This document shows, in pieces, positions 44,328 through 53,447 of a stretch of 64,000 nucleotides of DNA (positions within the stretch are counted from its first letter, which is position 1; each line of letters begins with the position of its first letter). Made by a program: the position numbers and the translations under genes. The notes under the pieces were generated by a model. It was given only the letters and a program-made list of their open reading frames with translations, was not told the origin of the DNA and did not search any database. The DNA comes from an uncultured Muribaculum sp. (GTDB lineage Bacteria; Bacteroidota; Bacteroidia; Bacteroidales; Muribaculaceae): the NCBI GenBank assembly GCA_910578835.1, contig CAJTSK010000004.1, forward strand, positions 75,835-139,834, written 5' to 3'.

Positions 44328-45141
44328 GGCGGCGATAGCGGCTGCACTGCCACTTGTCATCACGGCATGTGGTGGCGGCAACGGCGCGAAAGAAATGGCG
44401 GAAGGACTTGTAAACTCGGCTGACTCGGCAGTGACAGCAGGCGACTACGCGCTTGCAATCGAGCTGCTTGACACGCTTCAGGCAAAGTATCCCGACCAGA
44501 TTGACGCCCAGCGCAAGGGGATGCATATACGCCCCGCCGCGATAGAGAAAATGACAATAACCGAGATGCAGATGACCGACAGCCTTCAGGCTTATTACAC
44601 CCATCTGCAAGACTCGCTGATGAGCTATTTTACCTTTGTCAACAATCCGGAACTGGTAGAAGGCTACTATGTAATCAAGGAGTACGGGAAGTCGTCGCTG
44701 TTTAACCGCACGGGACTGGAGGCACGAGTGTCACCCGATGGCGAGTTTTACATGATCAGCTCACTTAACGCCAAGGCGGCGAAACACACATCGGTAAGCC
44801 TTAAGGGCAATGGCGGTGAGGTATCGACTGCAGAGGTAGCCTACGACGGCGACCGCAACTACCGCTCGGGCGGTACTGAGATGATTACATTTATCGGAGC
44901 CGAATGTGACACACTCGGTAATTTCCTGCTCGCCAATCCCGGAGTAAAAATGACGCTTACCTTCAAGGGTGGCTCAAGCTATTCAACTCCGCTGCAAGCC
45001 AACGACAGCAAGTCGATTACCCTCGCCTATCAGCTTGGAAACGCCATGCAGACGGCACGCAAACTCAACTCCCGCCGCAACTTCCTCGACAAGCAACTGC
45101 TGCTTGCCCGCGACCAGGCAGCGCGTACCGCTAAAGATTAA
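44308..45141 (+). CDS. Putative lipoprotein, TPR-like N-terminus
   Basis: 277 residues. Lipobox LVITAC (Cys about 21) after a hydrophobic stretch. A short helix-turn-helix like one TPR (AVTAGDYALAIELLDTLQAKYP) is followed by a coiled coil with DSLQAYYTHLQDSLMSYF, then a beta-rich domain with EYGKSSLFNRTGLEARVSPDGEF. I do not recognise the family. It overlaps the RSH gene by 20 nt and is probably translated from the same mRNA. Confidence 0.8.
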   Translation: MCNVVIKAAIAAALPLVITACGGGNGAKEMAEGLVNSADSAVTAGDYALAIELLDTLQAKYPDQIDAQRKGMHIRPAAIEKMTITEMQMTDSLQAYYTHLQDSLMSYFTFVNNPELVEGYYVIKEYGKSSLFNRTGLEARVSPDGEFYMISSLNAKAAKHTSVSLKGNGGEVSTAEVAYDGDRNYRSGGTEMITFIGAECDTLGNFLLANPGVKMTLTFKGGSSYSTPLQANDSKSITLAYQLGNAMQTARKLNSRRNFLDKQLLLARDQAARTAKD

Positions 45142-45149
45142 GCCCCTTG

Positions 45150-46157
45150 TTAACGGAGTCTAAGAGCGTCGAGCCAGCGGAACATATAATCGTAAAGGGC
45201 ATTGCGGACTTCAGGCTTTGAGAGTACAAGGTCATGGAGTCCGCCTTTTACTGTAATCTCGGTGACAAGAGGACCGAGACGCTTGCCGTAACGGGATATA
45301 TCCTCGACATCAAGCACGCCGTCGGTCATTGCATATATCTCGGCTGAGTCGCCGGCCTTAGCCGACCTGTCGGAGTGCATCAACAATACCGGCACCTTTA
45401 TAAAGGGGTCGTTCTGAATCACAGCCTGAGCCATGTCGATGGCACGTATCCAGCCGGTGTCGACGTCGGGCGACACTTCAAATTTCAGTGACGTGTCATA
45501 TTCCCACTCTCCCCCATATTGCTTCAACAGGCTCTCACTATAAGCGCGGCTTTCTCCTTGAGAAATTGCTATGCCGGGGAAAATGCCGCCTATGCAATCG
45601 ACCGCAGGTATGAGCATACGTTCCTGAAAACTGCTTTGGTTCCAGTCAAGAAACGGGCTGTTGAGTACAAGAGCCTTAATCTCGGCAGGCGGGTTGGAAT
45701 TCATGTACAAGGAAGTGGTGAGTCCGCCGGTGGAGTGCCCCATCAGCACTATCTCGTCGATGCCGTCGCGTTTCATGCAGTTTACCGCCGAATCGATGTC
45801 GGCGAAATATTCCCTCATGTCACGCACCTGAAACGGCTTTTGCCCCTCCATAAGCGACCTGCCGTATTTACGCAGATCCACGGCATAAAAATTATAGCAA
45901 GAGTCGACAAAGCGGTCGCCCATCTCCTTCTGAAAAAAGTAATCGTTGAATCCATGAACGTAAAGCACGCCACGGTTGCCGCCACACTTCGAGAGCTTAC
46001 GTACAATAGTGGAGCGCACCTTGCCGCTATAATCGTCGGGCTGACTGACATAGCGCATCTCATAACCGTCGCCGAGTCGGTCGGGCACCCATTGTGCCGC
46101 CACAGGGATGAAAGCTGCAAGCAGCATAAAGCTAAAAAACAAAACAGTCTTCTTCAT
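45150..46157 (-). CDS. Exported alpha/beta hydrolase (lysophospholipase-like)
   Basis: About 335 residues from the ATG at 46155-46157 (MKKTVLFFSFMLLAAF), chosen because a signal peptide ending VAAQ begins there; the open frame upstream (to 46337) is not protein-like and would cross the alaS terminator. Nucleophile Ser in LMGHSTGG, oxyanion region YVHGFNDYFF, and a late His in VKGGLHDLVLSKP. Resembles the monoacylglycerol lipase/lysophospholipase group (Hydrolase_4). Substrate unknown. Confidence 0.9.
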   Translation of the reverse strand: MKKTVLFFSFMLLAAFIPVAAQWVPDRLGDGYEMRYVSQPDDYSGKVRSTIVRKLSKCGGNRGVLYVHGFNDYFFQKEMGDRFVDSCYNFYAVDLRKYGRSLMEGQKPFQVRDMREYFADIDSAVNCMKRDGIDEIVLMGHSTGGLTTSLYMNSNPPAEIKALVLNSPFLDWNQSSFQERMLIPAVDCIGGIFPGIAISQGESRAYSESLLKQYGGEWEYDTSLKFEVSPDVDTGWIRAIDMAQAVIQNDPFIKVPVLLMHSDRSAKAGDSAEIYAMTDGVLDVEDISRYGKRLGPLVTEITVKGGLHDLVLSKPEVRNALYDYMFRWLDALRLR

Positions 46158-46172
46158 ATCCGTAAAATAAAG

Positions 46173-46198
46173 CAGGGCACGTATAATTGCGTGCCCAT
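46173..46198 (-). terminator. Terminator of alaS
   Basis: GGGCACG (46175-46181) and CGTGCCC (46190-46196) pair perfectly, extended by a GCA...TGC match; on the minus strand followed by GCTTTATTTT. Confidence 0.75.
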
Positions 46199-46242
46199 GC
46201 TTATAATAACTTAATTTTGTAAAAAGTTCATCGCGAGCGTTG

Positions 46243-48867
46243 TCACACACCCAACAATGCCTTGATTTTTTCATATGCGGCTGAGAGACCGTCGCGATTC
46301 TTACCGCCAGCCTGGGCAAATCCGGGCTGACCACCACCGCCGCCCTGAATCAATTTTGCAGCTTCACGCACGGTAGTAGAGGCATTCATCATGCCATCCT
46401 TAACCAAATCCTCGGTCACCATGACTGTAAGCAGGGGCTTGCCGGTAGGGTCGTAAGTAGCACCGATAAACACTGTGTGTTCGGGAGACTTCGCGCGGAC
46501 ACCGAAAGCTACATTCTTTGCAACCTCGGGCAAGCGGAGTCCAAGCAGCTCGACAACCTTTATACCGTTAGTCTCATATGCCTTTGAGAGCAGTTCATTA
46601 GTAAGATTGTTGACACGCTCGGCAAAATATTCTTCAGCCTGATGCTTAAGCTCGGCATTCTCGTCAAGCGACTTGCGGAGAGCGGCAACCAGATTGGGGG
46701 TATTATTAAACATCGAGCCAATCTCGCGCAAAGTATTTTCCATCTCTTCCACTACCGACTCGACGCGATTTCCGGTGATTGCCTCTATACGGCGGATACC
46801 TGCGGCTATGCTGCTTTCAGAGATAATCTTAATCATACCGATATTGCCGGTGTTGTCGACATGAGTACCACCACATAGCTCGACAGAAGAACCGTAACGG
46901 ATTACACGCACCTCGTCGCCATACTTCTCGCCAAACAGTGCCATCGCACCCATCTCACGAGCCTTTTCGATAGGCACATTACGGTGCTCGTCGCGTGAAA
47001 TCGCCTTGCGCACACGCTCATTGGCGATACGCTCAACCTTGCGGAGTTCTTCAGGCGTCACTTTCTGGAAGTGAGAGAAGTCGAAACGCAGCACATCGGG
47101 AGATACAAATGAACCACGCTGTTCGACATGAGTGCCAAGCACCTCACGCAACGCTTCGTGAAGGAGGTGGGTAGCAGTGTGGTTACATGAAATAGCCTGA
47201 CGCGCCTTCTCATCGATTACAGCCTCGAAGTCAGCCGCAGGGTCGGCGGGCAATTTCTTTGACAGATGCACACCGATACCATTTTCACGCTTTGTATCGT
47301 AAATGTCAATAACCTCGTCACCATTAACAAGACGACCACGGTCACCGACCTGACCACCCATCTCGGCATAGAATGGAGTCGCAGAAAGCACAATCTGATA
47401 AAACTCGTTGCTCTTCTGCTTTACCTTGCGGTAGCGCAATATGTGAGTGGGAGTAGAAGTCATGTCGTATCCTACAAATTCCTGTTCTCCTTCACGCACA
47501 ACCACCCAGTCGCCGGTCTCTACAGCAGCAGCATTGCGGGCGCGTGCCTTCTGAGCCGCCATCTCCTCGTCAAATTCATTATGGTCGAGTGTCATGCCAT
47601 GCTCTTTCAATATAAGCTCAGTCAAGTCAAGAGGAAATCCGTAAGTATCATAGAGCACAAACGCCTCTTTTCCGGCAATCTCATTCTTGCCTTTAGCCTT
47701 TGCTGCCTCTATAGCATTGTCGAGCAGACGGATACCATTGTCAAGAGTGCGGAGGAACGCATCTTCCTCCTCCTTGATTACACGCATTATAAGCTCACGC
47801 TGCTTGGGCAACTCGGGATAAGCCTCGCCCATGCTCTCGATGAGAGTGTCGAGCAGACGATACATGAATGCCTGCTTCTGGTCAAGGAATGTATAGGCGT
47901 AACGCACGGCACGGCGAAGGATACGGCGTATCACGTAGCCAGCCTTAGCGTTGCCGGGGAGCTGTGAGTCAGCGATAGAGAAAGCGATTGTGCGCACATG
48001 GTCGGCAATCACACGCATAGCGATGTCAACCTTTGCATCGTCGCCGTAACGCTTGCCTGAAAGTTCTCCGATTTTATTGATAAGCGGGGTGAATACGTCG
48101 GTATCGTAGTTAGACTTCTTGCCTTGAAGAGCCATACAAAGACGCTCAAATCCCATACCGGTATCAATCACCTTGGCGGGGAGTGACTCCAATGAACCGT
48201 CGGCCTTGCGGTTATACTGCATGAACACGAGATTCCATATCTCGATTACCTGAGGATGGTCATGGTTCACAAGGTCGCGACCCGGTACAGCGGCTTTCTC
48301 CTCGTCGCTACGCAAATCGATATGGATTTCCGAGCAGGGACCACAAGGACCGGTATCACCCATTTCCCAGAAGTTGTCATGCTTGTTGCCGTTGATTATA
48401 TGGTCGGCGGGCAGATGTTTCTCCCAGTAAGAAGCCGCCTCGTCGTCACGACCGAGCCCCTCGGCGGGAGAACCTTCAAACACAGTGGCATAAAGATTAG
48501 CCGGGTCAAGACCAAGCACATCCACAAGATATTCCCAAGCCCAGTCGATAGCCTCCTTTTTGAAATAATCACCAAACGACCAGTTGCCAAGCATCTCAAA
48601 CATAGTGTGGTGATATGTGTCCATACCCACCTCTTCCAAGTCATTATGCTTGCCGCTCACACGCAGACACTTCTGCGAGTCGGCGACACGCTGATACTTA
48701 GCCGCGGCATTGCCCAGTATAATATCCTTGAATTGGTTCATACCGGCATTGGTAAACATCAATGTCGGGTCATCCTTGATTACCATCGGAGCAGAAGGCA
48801 CAATCTGATGTCCTTTGCTACGGAAAAAGTCTTTGAACGACTCACGTATTTCTTTTGCAGTCAGCAT
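46243..48867 (-). CDS. alaS: Alanyl-tRNA synthetase
   Basis: Class II synthetase, 874 residues. Catalytic core at the N-terminus (MFTNAGMNQFKDIILG, DTGPCGPCSEIH), editing domain with zinc ligands CNHTATHLLH and ELCGGTHVDNTG, and a glycine-rich C-Ala domain near the end (IQGGGGGQPGFAQAGG). Single gene with its own promoter and terminator. Confidence 0.97.
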   Translation of the reverse strand: MLTAKEIRESFKDFFRSKGHQIVPSAPMVIKDDPTLMFTNAGMNQFKDIILGNAAAKYQRVADSQKCLRVSGKHNDLEEVGMDTYHHTMFEMLGNWSFGDYFKKEAIDWAWEYLVDVLGLDPANLYATVFEGSPAEGLGRDDEAASYWEKHLPADHIINGNKHDNFWEMGDTGPCGPCSEIHIDLRSDEEKAAVPGRDLVNHDHPQVIEIWNLVFMQYNRKADGSLESLPAKVIDTGMGFERLCMALQGKKSNYDTDVFTPLINKIGELSGKRYGDDAKVDIAMRVIADHVRTIAFSIADSQLPGNAKAGYVIRRILRRAVRYAYTFLDQKQAFMYRLLDTLIESMGEAYPELPKQRELIMRVIKEEEDAFLRTLDNGIRLLDNAIEAAKAKGKNEIAGKEAFVLYDTYGFPLDLTELILKEHGMTLDHNEFDEEMAAQKARARNAAAVETGDWVVVREGEQEFVGYDMTSTPTHILRYRKVKQKSNEFYQIVLSATPFYAEMGGQVGDRGRLVNGDEVIDIYDTKRENGIGVHLSKKLPADPAADFEAVIDEKARQAISCNHTATHLLHEALREVLGTHVEQRGSFVSPDVLRFDFSHFQKVTPEELRKVERIANERVRKAISRDEHRNVPIEKAREMGAMALFGEKYGDEVRVIRYGSSVELCGGTHVDNTGNIGMIKIISESSIAAGIRRIEAITGNRVESVVEEMENTLREIGSMFNNTPNLVAALRKSLDENAELKHQAEEYFAERVNNLTNELLSKAYETNGIKVVELLGLRLPEVAKNVAFGVRAKSPEHTVFIGATYDPTGKPLLTVMVTEDLVKDGMMNASTTVREAAKLIQGGGGGQPGFAQAGGKNRDGLSAAYEKIKALLGV

Positions 48868-48937
48868 TTTATATAATTTATTTATATTTTTCCATTTGCA
48901 GGCGTATCAATATAATACGCTATTTCATAATAATTTG

Positions 48938-48968
48938 CAAAATTAGTGCAATCTGACGGGTTATGCAA
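48938..48968 (-). promoter_or_regulatory. Promoter of alaS
   Basis: Minus strand: TTG (48966-48968), 20 nt, TAATTTTG (48938-48945). Confidence 0.65.
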
Positions 48969-48990
48969 GTTTAGCCCTAAATATGTCAAT

Positions 48991-49024
48991 AAAAAAGGAG
49001 TCGCACCGTAAAGATGCGACTCCT
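48991..49024 (-). terminator. Terminator of the large secreted protein gene
   Basis: Perfect 10-bp stem AGGAGTCGCA / TGCGACTCCT (48996-49005, 49015-49024) with a TTTTTT run on the minus strand. Confidence 0.9.
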
Positions 49025-49053
49025 TGTATAGATTGCAAGCGATATACGCTATA

Positions 49054-52000
49054 TTACTTGACCAGGCACTTAACCGCAGTCTCGCCGGCTTTCACAATAT
49101 AAAGACCGCCGGAAAGAGCCACATTGATATCAGAACCATCAGCAACGGCAGAGAACATCTTCACTCCCGAGAGGCTGTAAACCTCAACGCGATTGCCTTC
49201 TGCGACATTCTTAACTGTTATGCCTGAAGCATCGGCAACAACAATCACGTCAGTAGCAGCAGCTACATTGTCAACGCCAAGCGCGGGGTCGTGCAATACT
49301 GTAACCTCACACTTAGAGCCAAACATGGTGATTGTAGCCTTGCCAGGTTTAAGAGCAGAGAAGCCAATTGTGGCAATACCGTCGTTGTAAGACATCTTAC
49401 CATTCATCTCGACAACAGACTCATCGGTACATTCAAAAGAGAATGCGTTGATAAATTCCTCTTCAGTAAACGGCACCGCACGGATAAGGAACAGCTCTAC
49501 CTCAAAGTCAGAACCCTCCATTACCGACATCTCTACAGGATTCATGACAGAAGCCACCTCGAAGTAAAGAGAAGGATCAGCATCGGAACGTTCATTCCAA
49601 GGCTCATCTACAGAAGCGCCATATGCAAACTTAAGATTAGCCTTGAACCAGTCGGCCGAGAGTTCACCGGCATTAACCGACTTACCTTCCACGGTATTGT
49701 GTTCAGCATTTGCGTCTGCGTCACCGAGAGTCAGAGATGAAACAGCATAGTTGTTGTTGATAGCAGTTTCCTCGGGAAGCGATTCGCCATAAACAGGCTT
49801 ACCTTCCTCATTATAATCCAAAATATCGGGAGCGTAATTTATATTAGACTTACCGATTACACGGTGAATAGTAGACTGCTGATTGGGGTACTGCGGAGCA
49901 AGAGTGGGAGTATATCCTTCAAGAGAAGTAAGGTTTACAAGACAGTAAGTAACAGGGTCAACCTTTTCACTTGACGAGCCATCACCCTCGGGGAATGCCG
50001 AGTTGTTATAGTCAGCGCCAAGAGCACCTACTATACCTCCGGCACAAGGACCGTTGTCATACCAGGGAGAGTCAGAACCTGTAGCCTTAATCGAACCTTC
50101 AACGTAGCAACGGGTAATCAATGCGCGCGCAGAGCTACCTGCGATACCGCCTACAGTGTTCTTGGCGGTAAGAGCAGCGTCAACATGGCAATCAACAAAT
50201 GAGTCAGCAGCACTTGATGCAGCACCGACAATACCACCTACCTCGCTACCACCGATAATGGTACCGACAAATGCACATGCCTTAACAGAAACTGTAGTGC
50301 GGGTCTCACCCACTATACCACCGACATTGCTTTCCGGAAGATTAATCACTCCATTTACAAACGAGTTAGTGATGGTAGAGAAGTTGGTAGCACGTCCGAT
50401 AAGACCTCCGAAATTAGGATAATCATCAGGGTTAGCAGATACATTAAGACCGGTAATCTGAACATTATCAATTTTAGTACCAAGAGCAGAGCCTGCAAGT
50501 ACACCTGCAATCGAACGTCCGGAGCAGTCTACCTTAACATTAGCGAGCTTCAGATTTTTTACTACCGCACCTTCCGAGAGATACTCAAATAGACCGGGAA
50601 TGCGTGTAAGGTTGAGGTTAGAGAAAGTCTTGCCGTTACCGTCAATCGTACCGGTAAATGAACCGGGGATAGCTGACAATTCAAAATCAGAGAAATCGAT
50701 GTCTTCTACAACACGATAGTGAGCGGCGAGATGCTTGCTAATCTGGTTAAAGTCACCGGGGGTCGCAATCAAGTAAGGATCATCGGCTGTACCGGTACCA
50801 CCGGCAAATACAGTAAAGGGTAGATTATAGATGTCGGCGTTAAACTTGCCGTCATTATAGTAAATGATTAACAGTCCGGGGTTATTGGAGTCAACCATAG
50901 GCAGGATATGAGAGAGTGCACCTTTCTTAGCATCGGGCTTAACCTCAAGCACAACATCAAAAGTGTTTGCCGCAGTTATGAACAGAGATTCGTCAGTACC
51001 GGCAGCACCGGGAGTGCGGTAACGCTTTACAAGGAACATGTATTCATGCTCGTTGTCAGTGTTGAAGAAATAAGGTGACAATGTAGCCTGTGACATATAA
51101 AGCTGTGTTATTGCCACATTCTTGCCAAGGTTAATTTTATCCACGTCGATTACACGACCCTCTGCGTCAAGCCAAACCACCTTCTCGATAGCATTGCCAT
51201 CTTCAACTATAGGGTTAAGAGCCTTGAACGCATACTTGTAGCTAAGACCAGAAGGCACACGGTCAACATAAGAGCTGAGGCTGTAATTGTCAACCACGTT
51301 GCTGAACATAGCTGCAACCTCACCAGAAGGCACGTCAACAAATGAAAGCATGTAACCTACATTTGTAGTAGTAATAAACATATACTGTGATTCGTGACCG
51401 GCAATATCGGAAAGGCCTACAAAACCTACAATATCCTCGGCAAGAATGCTCTGGACGTTGCCATCTCCATCGTAGATATAATAAGAGTCGATAGTGGCAT
51501 CATCATTTCCAGAGTAATATTTCTGCTTAGCCACGACTACCTTGTAGTCATCACCATCCTTCAAGATGTCTCTATCGTATCCGAGATTACCGATGCTATA
51601 GTAAGTACAGAGATGACGGTCATCGCCAAATGTCTGTTCTGCAGGAATCACGATGGTCTTTTCTTCCTTCATGCTGCTGCCATAGCTGTCGATAGAGTAA
51701 ATCTCAACAATCAGGTTATTATCCTCTGTTATAGACTCATCCTCACCTACGGGGTTAACGAAGAAGTTCTTTTCATAATGCTGATATGCAAAATAAGCCT
51801 TACCGTTCTGAGCATAAGTGATGAAGAGTGAAGAGTTCATCTGATCACCGGGGAGGTCTACATTACGTATTTTCTTCTCGGCGACAAGTTTGGGACCATC
51901 AGAGTAGGAAGCCCTTTTGTAAGTCTTCAGTACATTCTTTAATGAGAACAAATATTCAAGGAAATCATCACCATCAAGAAGAGAATCGTCAACTTCCTCA

Positions 52001-52704
52001 GTCACAAATGTAATGAAGAAGCTTTCCGACCAACTATCGGCAGAAGCGTTGACAGCATCGCCAACAAGACCGTCATAAGTAGCCAAAGGCATATCATAGC
52101 CCTCATTGTCTTTTTCACCGCCAAGCGAATATACTAACGACTGGTAGCGATTGCTGTAATGAGTAGTGTTGACACCAAGAGCCAAAATCACTTCATAATT
52201 ACTGTCAATATTGAAAAATTTCTGAGTAATCATGGGAGCAAGATCGTAAAGCACTGCCTTGGTCTCATCTTCCTTATAATCGATTTTATCTTTCACCTCG
52301 CCTACAAGCTCAAATTTAGAGTTGTAAATCGTGTACTTAAACTCCCTTATAATTTTCTCAGTCCAAGCATCGTGTTTAATTTCGTCAAAACCAAACTCTC
52401 CGATACCATACCATACAGAGCCGTCGGGACCTTCAAGAGTGAAGAAACCGTCCATGTCGGAAAGAGTACGATCTATCTCAGGAGCCTTACGCACCTTAGA
52501 TGGATTCATCATTTCCGACAGAGCCTCAGCCTTACCTGTCTCGAAAGGGCTCTTCATCCGTTCGCGACGGGCGTCATACATAGACTTTACAACATTAGCA
52601 AGGCGATCTTTGTCCATGGCATGTTTCGCCAACACCGGAATATTACCGGCAACGAATACACACACAGTAATCGCCAAGATTACTTGATAGAATTTTTTCA
52701 TCAT
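49054..52704 (-). CDS. Giant secreted protein with GLUG-like repeats and sorting-like tail
   Basis: 1216 residues. Signal peptide (about 1-27), a long N-terminal region (about 60-640) with beta-propeller-like spacing but no family I know, then a beta-helix region (about 640-900) with repeats of the GLUG type: FGGLIGRATNFSTITNSFV, VGGIVGETRTTVSVKACAFVG, VGGIVGAASSAADSFVDCHV and VGGIAGSSARALITRCYVEG. A Big/Ig-like domain follows (near FECTDESVVEMNGKMSYNDG), and the end is VYSLSGVKMFSAVADGSDI ... LSGGLYIVKAGETAVKCLVK, which resembles a type IX sorting domain. GLUG repeats occur in surface adhesins and IgA proteases; no catalytic site is visible here. Start at ATG 52702-52704 (a TTG precedes it). 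Confidence 0.88.
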   Translation of the reverse strand: MMKKFYQVILAITVCVFVAGNIPVLAKHAMDKDRLANVVKSMYDARRERMKSPFETGKAEALSEMMNPSKVRKAPEIDRTLSDMDGFFTLEGPDGSVWYGIGEFGFDEIKHDAWTEKIIREFKYTIYNSKFELVGEVKDKIDYKEDETKAVLYDLAPMITQKFFNIDSNYEVILALGVNTTHYSNRYQSLVYSLGGEKDNEGYDMPLATYDGLVGDAVNASADSWSESFFITFVTEEVDDSLLDGDDFLEYLFSLKNVLKTYKRASYSDGPKLVAEKKIRNVDLPGDQMNSSLFITYAQNGKAYFAYQHYEKNFFVNPVGEDESITEDNNLIVEIYSIDSYGSSMKEEKTIVIPAEQTFGDDRHLCTYYSIGNLGYDRDILKDGDDYKVVVAKQKYYSGNDDATIDSYYIYDGDGNVQSILAEDIVGFVGLSDIAGHESQYMFITTTNVGYMLSFVDVPSGEVAAMFSNVVDNYSLSSYVDRVPSGLSYKYAFKALNPIVEDGNAIEKVVWLDAEGRVIDVDKINLGKNVAITQLYMSQATLSPYFFNTDNEHEYMFLVKRYRTPGAAGTDESLFITAANTFDVVLEVKPDAKKGALSHILPMVDSNNPGLLIIYYNDGKFNADIYNLPFTVFAGGTGTADDPYLIATPGDFNQISKHLAAHYRVVEDIDFSDFELSAIPGSFTGTIDGNGKTFSNLNLTRIPGLFEYLSEGAVVKNLKLANVKVDCSGRSIAGVLAGSALGTKIDNVQITGLNVSANPDDYPNFGGLIGRATNFSTITNSFVNGVINLPESNVGGIVGETRTTVSVKACAFVGTIIGGSEVGGIVGAASSAADSFVDCHVDAALTAKNTVGGIAGSSARALITRCYVEGSIKATGSDSPWYDNGPCAGGIVGALGADYNNSAFPEGDGSSSEKVDPVTYCLVNLTSLEGYTPTLAPQYPNQQSTIHRVIGKSNINYAPDILDYNEEGKPVYGESLPEETAINNNYAVSSLTLGDADANAEHNTVEGKSVNAGELSADWFKANLKFAYGASVDEPWNERSDADPSLYFEVASVMNPVEMSVMEGSDFEVELFLIRAVPFTEEEFINAFSFECTDESVVEMNGKMSYNDGIATIGFSALKPGKATITMFGSKCEVTVLHDPALGVDNVAAATDVIVVADASGITVKNVAEGNRVEVYSLSGVKMFSAVADGSDINVALSGGLYIVKAGETAVKCLVK

Positions 52705-52790
52705 CAAATTTTTAATTATTACTATATTTACAATTTAATTGTATATTTTCAAATTAATCAAATCTAATTATGGATGCACTTTAAAATGCG

Positions 52791-52798
52791 CAAATTTA
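52791..52798 (-). promoter_or_regulatory. Possible -7 box of the large secreted protein gene
   Basis: Minus strand TAAATTTG in a very AT-rich spacer (52705-52898); no clear -33 box, and chance matches are more likely in such sequence. Confidence 0.35.
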
Positions 52799-52898
52799 AT
52801 GATTAAAATTAAAATTTTTACACTAATTTGAAATTTTAACATCCATTCAGTAAGCAACATCAGTCAACCATTACCGATATCCCTACGTTGATGAATAT

Positions 52899-53447
52899 AT
52901 GAAAAAGATGTTACTTATAGTAGACCCGCAAAATGATTTCATCACAGGCGCTCTCGCCGTGGATGGAGCGCGCGAGGCGATGGACTCGCTTGCCGAATAT
53001 ATCAGAGCCACCGACGGCATGTATAGCATAAGGGTAGTGACCGCCGACAGTCACCCATGTGACCATATGTCTTTCATAGAAAACGGAGGACGTTGGGTGT
53101 CTCACTGCGTTGCCGGGACTCCAGGCGCGGCGATATGGGACGCGCTCCTGAAAGCTCTTGACGAGACATCGGGAAAGACGGTTTTTCTCAAAAAAGGCAT
53201 TATGCGCGACACCGAAGAGTATTCGATATTCAAAAACGGGTATGCAGCCGGAGTAATCAGGAGGATTGTAGAAAAGGAGGGTATCGACACGATAGACCTC
53301 TGCGGGATAGCGGGCGACATATGTGTACTCGACACATTGACCGACGGCAGGAAACTGCTGGGTAAAGATATATTCAATGTATTGACCGACTTTTCTCCGT
53401 CAATTGACGGAGGGAAAGCGCTCATGAACGCAATCAGCCGGCAGTAA
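52899..53447 (+). CDS. pncA: Nicotinamidase-like cysteine hydrolase
   Basis: 182 residues of the isochorismatase fold. VDPQNDFITGAL gives the catalytic Asp; SHPCDHMSF, in place of the nicotinamidase DWHxxxHxSF, gives metal-type His and Asp residues; KKGIMRDTEEYS supplies the Lys; and CGIAGDICVLDT holds the nucleophile Cys and the cis-peptide. Nicotinamide to nicotinate in NAD salvage is the best reading; a related amidase is possible. Its 3' end overlaps the convergent TPR gene by 14 bp. Confidence 0.85.
   Translation: MKKMLLIVDPQNDFITGALAVDGAREAMDSLAEYIRATDGMYSIRVVTADSHPCDHMSFIENGGRWVSHCVAGTPGAAIWDALLKALDETSGKTVFLKKGIMRDTEEYSIFKNGYAAGVIRRIVEKEGIDTIDLCGIAGDICVLDTLTDGRKLLGKDIFNVLTDFSPSIDGGKALMNAISRQ

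Noticed and set aside
46158..46337. Upstream extension of the alpha/beta hydrolase
   Set aside because: It spans the alaS terminator and stop; the signal peptide starts at 46157.
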